11,280 nucleotides of DNA from an uncultured Clostridia bacterium (lineage in GTDB: Bacteria > Bacillota > Clostridia > Christensenellales > Aristaeellaceae). The translations under genes and the position numbers were made by a program. The notes beneath the pieces were generated by a model. It was given only the letters and a program-made list of their open reading frames with translations. It was not told where the DNA came from and made no database searches. The DNA lies in NCBI GenBank assembly GCA_946626395.1, contig CAMOUF010000265.1:1-11280 (forward strand), read 5' to 3'. Positions 1-4,617 of this stretch are shown in pieces; the stretch's first letter is position 1, and every line of letters starts with the position of its first letter.

Positions 1-13
1 CACAATTCCATTA

Positions 14-42
14 TTGACAATACGTTTGAATGGGTGTATTCT
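14..42 (+). promoter_or_regulatory. Sigma-A type promoter of the SH3-like protein gene
   Basis: A perfect -35 box TTGACA (14-19), a 17-bp spacer and a -10 box TATTCT (37-42) lie 50 bp upstream of the start codon at 92. Transcription would begin near 49, leaving a leader of about 43 nt. The TTG inside the -35 box is also an in-frame start codon, which would falsely extend the gene to 14. Confidence 0.75.
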
Positions 43-91
43 TGCTTTGCACCCAAACATAGGGGCAAATACTATCGTAAAAGAGGGAGAA

Positions 92-490
92 ATGATGAAA
101 AGAATTGCCTATCTGTTCCTGGTTCTCGTGCTCTTGGTTCCGTGCTTTGCCTTTGCGGAAACAGTGGAAAAGGTATACGATGTAAAGCCGGTTGAGTTTC
201 CATTTACCGTGTATGTGGAAAGCAGCGCTATCATTTGGGGAGAACCTGTGCTCGGCTCCACTCGTCTTGGCCATGAATGGAAAAATGCGGAGCTGAAAGT
301 CATTGGCGAATATACGGATGAAGCTGGTCGCCTGTGGTACCAGGTGGAATATGAAAAGCAGGTTGGGTTTGTTCCCGCCAACCTCGTTTCTGCAAGAGAA
401 GTAGTGGATGCGCCTGTTTACAATAGCATACCTACTACCGTTCCTGAACGGCCGTATGTGACCCCGAGACCTTGCGACTGCGGGAAATAA
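92..490 (+). CDS. Secreted protein with a bacterial SH3-like domain
   Basis: A 132-residue protein. Residues 1-22 form a signal peptide: MMKR, then a long Leu/Val stretch, then AFA followed by Glu, a good signal peptidase I site. C18 is preceded by Pro, so a lipobox is unlikely. Residues about 35-100 resemble the bacterial SH3 fold (SH3b/SH3_3), with a VIGEYTDEAGRLWYQVEY segment and a GFVPANLV end that match the usual 'G-x-W-x-x-V' and 'G-[YF]-V' landmarks. Such domains usually bind cell-wall peptides or act as small surface modules. The tail (about 108-132) is rich in Pro and Thr and ends in CDC, so it may be a linker with a metal- or disulfide-forming pair. The start at 92 is chosen because GAGGGAG lies just upstream and the signal peptide begins there; a second ATG follows at 95. 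It has its own promoter and terminator, so it is monocistronic. Its GC content is visibly lower than its neighbours'. The exact ligand is unknown. Confidence 0.75.
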   Translation: MMKRIAYLFLVLVLLVPCFAFAETVEKVYDVKPVEFPFTVYVESSAIIWGEPVLGSTRLGHEWKNAELKVIGEYTDEAGRLWYQVEYEKQVGFVPANLVSAREVVDAPVYNSIPTTVPERPYVTPRPCDCGK

Positions 491-498
491 TGAAACGC

Positions 499-535
499 AA
501 AAACAGAAGCGTCTTACACAGGCGCTTCTGTTTTT
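499..535 (+). terminator. Intrinsic terminator of the SH3-like protein gene
   Basis: A perfect 13-bp inverted repeat (arms 499-511 and 523-535, core CAGAAGCG/CGCTTCTG) with an 11-nt loop ends in TTTTT. It begins 8 nt after the TAA stop at 488-490. The A-run of the left arm could also help stop transcription coming from the other direction. Confidence 0.9.
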
Positions 536-582
536 ATAAGCTCAAATTGATATGGAGCTTTGAAGGAATGGAGGGTCGGACC

Positions 583-1332
583 ATGCCGCAGGAGCATGAA
601 TTGCATATCCGCGGGCTGCGGATCGACTGGAGCAAGGTGGAGCGGGACAGCTATTTGCGGTCCATCCCGGCGCTTCGGGGCATGGAAACGCTGACCTTCC
701 ATGCGCCGGTCACCTTCTTCGTGGGGGAAAACGGCAGCGGCAAATCCACCCTGCTGGAAGCCATTGCCGTGGCCTATGGCTTTAATCCCGAGGGCGGCAC
801 GAAAAATTATCGCTTTTCCACCTATGATTCCCATTCCGCCCTGTGCGATGCGCTGACCCTGTCCAAGGGCGTGTATCAGCCGGGGTGGGGTTATTTTCTG
901 CGGGCGGAGAGCTTTTATAACGTGGCCACCATGGAGGAGGAATACAGCCGCGGCCCGGGCGGCGCCCCTCAGCACTTCCATCAAAAATCCCACGGGGAGA
1001 GCTTTCTGGCCATGGCCCAGAGCAATTTCCGCCAGAACGGCGTGTATCTGCTGGACGAGCCTGAGGCCGCCCTGTCCCCCCAGCGGCAGCTGACGCTGCT
1101 GTATGAAATCGATCAGTGCGCCAAGGAAGAAGCCCAGTTCATCGTGGTCACCCATTCGCCCATTCTGCTGGGTATGCCCGGGGCGGAAATCCTTTCCTTC
1201 GATAACGGGCCCGTTCACCCCTGCGCCTATGAGGACACGGACAGCTACCAAATCACGAAAATGTTTATCAACCACCGGGAGCAGATTTTAAGGCAGCTTT
1301 TGGGCCCTTTTAACGATCCAGCCGATCCTTGA
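583..1332 (+). CDS. COG3910-type predicted ATPase (ABC/AAA_21-like)
   Basis: A 249-residue cytoplasmic single-domain ATPase with ABC/SMC-type signatures. It has Walker A GENGSGKST (48-56), a family-typical AIAVAYGFNPEGG segment after it, an SHGESF signature-like motif (136-141), Walker B VYLLDEPEAALSP (154-166) with catalytic E159, and the switch histidine in VTHSP (H191). Length and motif order fit COG3910 predicted ATPases, which lack a transmembrane partner and whose role is unknown. The start at 583 follows GGAGGG (570-575) with a 7-nt gap. An in-frame TTG at 472 is rejected because it would overlap the upstream gene and its terminator. No convincing promoter is seen between the terminator at 535 and the start, so expression may depend on read-through or a weak promoter. 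It is not obviously tied to the flanking genes. A defence role, as for some related AAA_21 proteins, is possible but there is no partner nuclease here. Confidence 0.85.
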   Translation: MPQEHELHIRGLRIDWSKVERDSYLRSIPALRGMETLTFHAPVTFFVGENGSGKSTLLEAIAVAYGFNPEGGTKNYRFSTYDSHSALCDALTLSKGVYQPGWGYFLRAESFYNVATMEEEYSRGPGGAPQHFHQKSHGESFLAMAQSNFRQNGVYLLDEPEAALSPQRQLTLLYEIDQCAKEEAQFIVVTHSPILLGMPGAEILSFDNGPVHPCAYEDTDSYQITKMFINHREQILRQLLGPFNDPADP

Positions 1333-1355
1333 AAGAGCGCTTTAAGTAACTATTT

Positions 1356-1400
1356 CTGGGGGAAACCGCTCTTTGGAGCCCAAAGAGCGGTTTCCCCCAG
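1356..1400. repeat. Perfect 21-bp inverted repeat (palindromic intergenic element)
   Basis: Arms 1356-1376 and 1380-1400 pair perfectly around a 3-nt loop (AGC). The outer part is CTGGGGGAAACC and its complement. It lies 23 nt past the stop of the ATPase gene. There is no T-run on the plus side (ACCCCTTCC follows), so it is not a textbook intrinsic terminator, although it would form a very stable RNA hairpin that could stop or protect the transcript. I recall similar GGGGGAAACC...GGTTTCCCCCAGACC palindromes as frequent intergenic elements in Clostridia genomes; copy number was not checked. Confidence 0.8.
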
Positions 1401-1621
1401 ACCCCTTCCGAGAAAGCAATCCAGGAATTGATAAACGTCAATCTTCCTTTTCTAATGCTTTACGGAGAAAAGAACCATGGATTGATTGGCGGAATCCTCA
1501 CAAGATTTTGTATTGATCCCCAAAATGTATTGTGGCGGAAAATAGATTGCCATTTATTGTATTATTGTGCAAGATTATCAATTGAAATGAATATTTTTCT
1601 CAAATGAATACAAATGAATAG
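1401..1621. other. AT-rich gene-free stretch
   Basis: No ORF with a ribosome binding site or recognisable protein is seen here on either strand. The only structure noticed is a 9-bp motif AAATGAATA repeated three times in the same orientation (1585-1593, 1602-1610, 1612-1620), the last two 10 bp apart. The composition is clearly more AT-rich than the flanking genes. Confidence 0.6.
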
Positions 1622-1656
1622 AAAAAGAAAAAGCCCGCCGCGAGGGGAGCGGCGGA
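1622..1656 (-). terminator. Intrinsic terminator, minus strand
   Basis: Read on the minus strand, a perfect 7-bp stem CCGCCGC/GCGGCGG (arms 1649-1655 and 1635-1641, 7-nt loop) is followed by GCTTTTTCTTTTTC. It lies 210 bp downstream of the DeoR gene stop. It ends either a long DeoR 3' UTR or a separate minus-strand RNA. Confidence 0.8.
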
Positions 1657-1804
1657 CTGCCCGGAAGGCTGGATAAATAAAACGACTGTGCAAAAGATCT
1701 TCACCGAGGGGGCAGCGAAAACCAGACAGCCGCCAACCTTTTTGGGCGCTCACATGGTACAGAAACAATGTGTCAATACTGTGTCATGTTTCCGACAAAA
1801 TGCC
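1622..1804 (-). ncRNA. Candidate small RNA (speculative)
   Basis: A minus-strand promoter can be read as TTTTCA (1834-1839), a 17-bp spacer and TACAAT (1811-1816), with a start near 1804. The strong terminator at 1622-1656 would end a transcript of about 180 nt. No ORF with a good ribosome binding site is seen in it. It matches no RNA family that I recognise. The alternative is simply the 3' UTR of the DeoR mRNA. Confidence 0.22.
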
Positions 1805-1835
1805 CTTTTTATTGTACTCTTATTGTATAAAAATG

Positions 1836-1855
1836 AAAAAACAGAAATGATCTGT
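1836..1855 (-). terminator. Weak intrinsic terminator candidate for the DeoR gene
   Basis: On the minus strand a 5-bp stem ACAGA/TCTGT with a 5-nt loop (1841-1855) is followed by TTTTT, C and another T-run. It sits about 10 nt after the DeoR stop. The stem is short and AT-rich, so termination may be partial. Confidence 0.35.
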
Positions 1856-1865
1856 CATGGAAAGC

Positions 1866-2621
1866 TCAGGGGATTTCGGCATCCGTTTCCACGATCTGCG
1901 TGTCGATGTTCAGGGCCTGGAGCCGCTGACGGTATTCCCGGGGAATGCGGCTGTCGGTGACCACGGCCTGGAAGCGCTCCAGCCCGGCGTAAACCAGCAG
2001 GCTGGTGACGCCGAATTTGGAGCCCGCCACCAGCAGCACGGCTTTTTCGGTGTGCTCCATGGCGGCTTTTTTGATGGCGTATTCCAGCGGGCTGGAATTG
2101 GCCACTCCGTGAAAGGATGCGCCGGTGGCGGCCATGAAAGCGATGGTGGTGTTCATATGGCTCAGATAGGCGGCGGAATCCTCGCCAGTTAAGGAGAGGG
2201 TGTTCCGGTGCACCTCTCCGGGCAGCATGATTACCCGGATCTTTTCATAGGCCAGGGCCTTCACCATCACCTGAATATTGTTGGTGATCACGGTGATTTG
2301 CCGGTCCTTGAGGGCGTCGATCAGCTCCACGGTGGTGGTGCCGGAGTCAATGAAGATAATGTCCCCGTCCCGCACCATCTGCGCCGCCCGGAAGCAAATG
2401 GCCCGCTTCACGCCGCTTTTGCAGCCCGCGCCGCCCCGGGCCGTGCCCGCCGCCCGCACACCGCCGTATACCTTTTCCACCGTGCCGCTCCGCAGCAATT
2501 CCGCCACGTCCCGCCGCACCGTGTTCATGGACACCTGAAACGCGCCGCACAATTCCTCCATGCCGGCGCTGCCGTGGCTTAATATATATTGCTCCATTTC
2601 GGCCAGCCGTTTGGTTTTCAT
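1866..2621 (-). CDS. DeoR-family transcriptional regulator
   Basis: A 251-residue protein with the standard DeoR layout. Residues about 5-57 are the winged HTH: a helix around MEELCGAF, then recognition helix SMNTVRRDVAELL and wing KVYGGV. Residues about 72-235 are the DeoRC sensor fold, related to sugar isomerases, with a phosphate-binding DSGTTTVEL loop (92-100), TNN (113-115) and the late SKFG motif (201-204). These repressors usually sense a phosphorylated sugar. ATG at 2621 is preceded by GGAGGG with a short gap. The gene is divergent from a ROK-family kinase, with only 146 bp between the starts, so the likely targets are itself and that kinase. The effector cannot be named from the sequence. 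The length is normal for the family and all key segments are present. Confidence 0.92.
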   Translation of the reverse strand: MKTKRLAEMEQYILSHGSAGMEELCGAFQVSMNTVRRDVAELLRSGTVEKVYGGVRAAGTARGGAGCKSGVKRAICFRAAQMVRDGDIIFIDSGTTTVELIDALKDRQITVITNNIQVMVKALAYEKIRVIMLPGEVHRNTLSLTGEDSAAYLSHMNTTIAFMAATGASFHGVANSSPLEYAIKKAAMEHTEKAVLLVAGSKFGVTSLLVYAGLERFQAVVTDSRIPREYRQRLQALNIDTQIVETDAEIP

Positions 2622-2650
2622 CGTTTCCCTCCATCATAGAACCTGCTTCC

Positions 2651-2679
2651 ATTATATAGAATATGGAAAGAAATATCAA
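2651..2679 (-). promoter_or_regulatory. Promoter of the DeoR-family gene
   Basis: On the minus strand: TTGATA (complement of 2674-2679), a 17-bp spacer, TATAAT (complement of 2651-2656). The predicted start near 2644 gives a short leader. Its -35 box is only 7 bp from the -35 box of the opposing kinase promoter. Confidence 0.8.
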
Positions 2680-2686
2680 GCGCCTG

Positions 2687-2715
2687 TTGTCAATTCCTGT
2701 CGTTTATGGTAAAAT
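2687..2715 (+). promoter_or_regulatory. Promoter of the ROK kinase gene
   Basis: TTGTCA (2687-2692), 17-bp spacer, TAAAAT (2710-2715) with a TGG extension directly before the -10 box (extended -10). Transcription should start near 2722, about 45 nt before the start codon. It lies back-to-back with the DeoR promoter, so one repressor bound in the 2674-2692 area could block both. Confidence 0.8.
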
Positions 2716-2767
2716 AAAAGCAATATATGCAGTGCCGGTATTTTACAGAATGAACGGAGGGACGACC

Positions 2768-3727
2768 ATGGCGGAGGAATACAGCGTATGCTTGGATATC
2801 GGCGGCACGAAGGTGCTGGGCGCGATATTTGACGAAAAGGAAAAGCCGGTGTACCGGCTGAAGAAAAAGACCAAATCCGGCGGCGACTCCTCGGAAAACA
2901 TCGAGCAGGTGATCATTTCCGTGGTGGAGGAAATGCTGGAAGAATCGGGCATCAAAAAGAGCAAGGTCAAGGCCATCGCCGCGGGCGCGCCGGGGGTCAT
3001 CAACCAGGCAAAGGGCATCGTGCTTTTCTCCCCCAACCTGCCCTGGCGGGACTATGATATCCGCACCCCCATCGAAAAGAAATTCGGCGTGCCCTTCTAT
3101 ATCGGCAACGATGTGAACGTGGGCGTGCTGGGCGAATACAAGTATGGCGCGGTGCAGGGCTACAAGAACGTGGTGGGCTTTTTCGTGGGCACCGGCATGG
3201 GCGGCGGCCTGATTCTGGATGGCAAGCTGTTTACCGGCCACATGTTCAAGGGCGCGGAATACGGCCACATGATCCTGGACTCCGAAGGCCCCCTGTGCAA
3301 CTGCGGCCAGCGGGGCTGCCTGGAGGCCTTCTCCAGCAAGCAGGGCATGAGCGCCTATATCCGCCAGCAGGTGTCCCGGGGCCGGGAATGCATGATGGCC
3401 GACGCCCTGGACGGCTCCGCCTTCAAGAGCAAGGCCCTGAAAAAGGCCCTGGCCGAGCATGATGCCGTGGCCACCGAAGCCGTGGACCGGGCCTGCCATT
3501 ACCTGGCCATTGCCACCGGCAACATGATCAACACCATCAGCCCCGACGCGGTGGTGTACGGCGGCGGCGTGATCGAGGCAGTGGGCGATCTCTTCCTGGA
3601 AAAGATCCTGGCTGAGGTGGACCGCTACTGCATGACCTCCATCCGCCCCACGGTGGTGCTGAAAAAAGCCGCCCTGGGGGACGATTCCGTGCTCTACGGC
3701 GCGCTGTCCATGATCAATGAACAGTGA
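2768..3727 (+). CDS. ROK-family sugar kinase (glucokinase-like)
   Basis: A 319-residue cytoplasmic kinase of the ROK family (actin/hexokinase fold) that would phosphorylate a hexose or N-acetylhexosamine with ATP. The N-terminal phosphate loop is LDIGGTK (9-15). The catalytic Asp is in GND (D115). The second ATP loop is GTGMGGG (141-147). EYGH (164-167) is the ExGH motif, and the ROK zinc site CNCGQRGCLE (177-186) follows with H167. All family hallmarks are intact, so the enzyme should be active. Its substrate is not resolved; glucose, fructose, mannose or GlcNAc are all possible. The start at 2768 is chosen because GGAGGG (2756-2761) lies 6 nt upstream and the IGGT motif then falls at residue 11; the 35-residue upstream extension is untranslated leader containing the promoter. 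A terminator lies 68 bp past the stop. It is divergent from, and probably controlled by, the DeoR-type regulator. Confidence 0.93.
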   Translation: MAEEYSVCLDIGGTKVLGAIFDEKEKPVYRLKKKTKSGGDSSENIEQVIISVVEEMLEESGIKKSKVKAIAAGAPGVINQAKGIVLFSPNLPWRDYDIRTPIEKKFGVPFYIGNDVNVGVLGEYKYGAVQGYKNVVGFFVGTGMGGGLILDGKLFTGHMFKGAEYGHMILDSEGPLCNCGQRGCLEAFSSKQGMSAYIRQQVSRGRECMMADALDGSAFKSKALKKALAEHDAVATEAVDRACHYLAIATGNMINTISPDAVVYGGGVIEAVGDLFLEKILAEVDRYCMTSIRPTVVLKKAALGDDSVLYGALSMINEQ

Positions 3728-3732
3728 AGGTC

Positions 3733-3756
3733 AGGCAATAGGCATGAGGCAATAGA
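3733..3756 (+). repeat. AGGCAATAGGCAT-type intergenic repeat, copy 1
   Basis: The unit AGGCAATAG occurs twice (3733-3741 and 3748-3756) around GCATG, followed by ATTAGG. The same word family reappears at 8333-8370 and, inverted, at 8461-8487. It lies between the kinase stop and its terminator and does not look coding. Confidence 0.65.
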
Positions 3757-3794
3757 TATTAGGGGATAGACGTTAAGCAAGAAATATCAGGCAT

Positions 3795-3830
3795 CGGGCG
3801 GCAGGGACGCTTCCTGCTGCCTGTTTTTTT
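3795..3830 (+). terminator. Intrinsic terminator of the ROK kinase gene
   Basis: A GC-rich stem (GGCGGCAGG pairing with CCTGCTGCC with one G-U pair, extended on both sides) between 3795 and 3823 has a very small loop and is followed by TTTTTTT (3824-3830). Confidence 0.9.
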
Positions 3831-3843
3831 CGTGAAAATGGAA

Positions 3844-3872
3844 TTGACAAGGGGGAGAAAAGGGAGTATACT
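3844..3872 (+). promoter_or_regulatory. Strong promoter of the small HTH gene
   Basis: Perfect TTGACA (3844-3849), 17-bp spacer, TATACT (3867-3872). It starts 14 bp after the preceding terminator, so it begins a new transcription unit with a start near 3879. Confidence 0.88.
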
Positions 3873-3883
3873 GGCTTTGAAAG

Positions 3884-3897
3884 AGAACAAATGTTCT
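3884..3897. promoter_or_regulatory. LexA/DinR-type SOS box (operator)
   Basis: The palindrome GAAC-AAAT-GTTC (3885-3896), flanked by A and T to give AGAAC...GTTCT, fits the Gram-positive LexA (DinR) box CGAACRNRYGTTYC at every position except the outermost C. It lies at about +6 to +17 of the promoter at 3844-3872, where bound repressor would block transcription. It could instead be the operator of the HTH protein encoded just downstream. Confidence 0.55.
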
Positions 3898-3920
3898 TAT
3901 TCAGAAGCGAGGTGAAGGGG

Positions 3921-4178
3921 ATGCGCGGGGAATGCGTTTATATCCAGGTGATGGTGCAGATGTATATGCGGGGCTGGGACAGCCGCATCCTGGCGGAAAA
4001 GGCGGGATTGAGCTATTCCACCATCCGGCGCAAGCTGCGGGGCCTGGCGCCGCTGCATCTGGAGGAGGCCCGCACCATTCAGACGGCGCTGAATTGCGGC
4101 CTGACCCTGGACGAATTGTTTGCCCGCCAGGACAGATGGACGGACGCTCAGGAGCAAAAAACCAGTGAAAAAAATTAA
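3921..4178 (+). CDS. Small XRE/Cro-like HTH protein
   Basis: An 85-residue protein that is almost only a helix-turn-helix. ILAEKAGL (23-30) is the positioning helix, SYSTIRRKLRG (31-41) the recognition helix, and LEEARTIQTAL...LTLDELF (47-67) closes the XRE-type bundle with its usual LDELF end. The last 18 residues are polar. It probably binds DNA as a dimer and has no visible effector domain. The start at 3921 is preceded by AGGTGAAGGGG; the ATG at 3891 is rejected because it lies inside the operator palindrome and lacks a binding site. The strong promoter with a palindromic operator at the start site points to tight control, either by LexA or by the protein itself. The NrdD-like gene follows 142 bp downstream on the same strand and may be partly co-transcribed. 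It could be a phage- or element-derived regulator. Confidence 0.8.
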   Translation: MRGECVYIQVMVQMYMRGWDSRILAEKAGLSYSTIRRKLRGLAPLHLEEARTIQTALNCGLTLDELFARQDRWTDAQEQKTSEKN

Positions 4179-4186
4179 TTTTTTTC
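4167..4186. terminator. AT-only palindrome over the HTH stop codon (weak terminator candidate)
   Basis: GAAAAAAATTAATTTTTTTC is a perfect 20-bp palindrome covering the TAA stop (4176-4178). It has a T-run in both directions but no GC stem, so any terminator activity would be weak and read-through into the next gene is plausible. Confidence 0.3.
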
Positions 4187-4194
4187 GCCGGGTG

Positions 4195-4222
4195 TTTCAA
4201 GCCGCTTCAAACGGTGTATAAT
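4195..4222 (+). promoter_or_regulatory. Promoter candidate of the NrdD-like small gene
   Basis: A perfect -10 box TATAAT (4217-4222) has a poor -35 box (TTTCAA, 4195-4200) at 16 bp. Transcription would start near 4229, giving a leader of about 92 nt that contains the hairpin at 4274-4300. Confidence 0.55.
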
Positions 4223-4273
4223 CTGATCGTAAGGAAAAGCACTCCGCGCTCAGGCGCGATGAACGGATGAAAA

Positions 4274-4300
4274 CGGGCCGCCGGAAAACACCGGGGCCCG
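4274..4300 (+). promoter_or_regulatory. Strong leader hairpin upstream of the NrdD-like gene
   Basis: CGGGCC (4274-4279) pairs with GGCCCG (4295-4300) and CCGG (4281-4284) with CCGG (4291-4294), with one bulged G and a 6-nt AAAACA loop: ten GC pairs. Its 3' foot touches GGAGAAAGGA (4300-4309), the ribosome binding region, so it may affect translation. No T-run follows, so it is not a terminator. It matches no riboswitch that I recognise. Confidence 0.6.
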
Positions 4301-4320
4301 GAGAAAGGACGGAAAAGATC

Positions 4321-4590
4321 ATGACCAATTGCAATGTGCGTGTTACGGGCGGCACCCTGCCCCAGGAAGAAATTCAACAGTATATCGACCGGGCGGAATC
4401 CAAGTTCGGTTCCCGGCCCCAGGGCATCGATATCAAGGTGGACGGCGATTTTGTGGAGCTGTCCTATGACTTTGGCAACGTGCCCTTCCAGCGCATCCGC
4501 CGCATCACCGGCTATCTGGTGGGCACCCTGGACCGGTTCAACAACGCCAAGCGCGCCGAGGAACACGACCGCGTAAAGCACGCGGTGTAA
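4321..4590 (+). CDS. Stand-alone NrdD C-terminal (glycyl-radical-like) small protein
   Basis: An 89-residue protein. Its C-terminal third (about 57-87) reads RIRRITGYL...DRFN.AKRAEEHDRVKH. This matches the C-terminal end of class III anaerobic ribonucleotide reductase NrdD, where R-[TVI]-[CT]-G-Y carries the radical glycine and K-x2-E-x3-R-[VT]-[KR]-H closes the protein; G64 would be the glycyl position. The rest of NrdD (ATP cone, ten-stranded barrel, active-site cysteines) is absent, and so is the zinc-binding four-cysteine cluster that normally precedes the radical loop; only C4 is present. The N-terminal part (ITGG-like start, then an amphipathic segment and VDGDFVELSYDF) is not recognised. 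Small proteins of this kind are often named anaerobic ribonucleoside-triphosphate reductase by homology. A role like the PFL spare part GrcA/YfiD, or one unrelated to radicals, are both open. The start at 4321 is preferred because the stretch 4267-4320 contains the GC hairpin; AAGGA lies 11 nt upstream, somewhat far. It converges with the MATE gene with a 27-bp gap. Confidence 0.7.
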   Translation: MTNCNVRVTGGTLPQEEIQQYIDRAESKFGSRPQGIDIKVDGDFVELSYDFGNVPFQRIRRITGYLVGTLDRFNNAKRAEEHDRVKHAV

Positions 4591-4617
4591 TGCGGTCAGC
4601 AGGGATGGGGCAATGGA

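Noticed and set aside
14..91. N-terminal extension of the SH3-like protein from a TTG at 14
   Set aside because: The TTG lies within the -35 box; the signal peptide and ribosome binding site support the start at 92.
514..1275. A 253-codon minus-strand open frame
   Set aside because: Antisense to the COG3910 ATPase, with no ribosome binding site and no recognisable domain.
1562..1768. 68-codon minus-strand open frame
   Set aside because: It runs through the strong terminator at 1622-1656 and has no ribosome binding site.
2690..3499. A 269-codon minus-strand open frame
   Set aside because: Antisense to the ROK kinase; His/Ala/Gly-rich shadow composition.
3733..3756. CRISPR-like array from the AGGCAATAG words
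   Set aside because: The units are too short and irregular, with no unique spacers of constant length and no cas genes.
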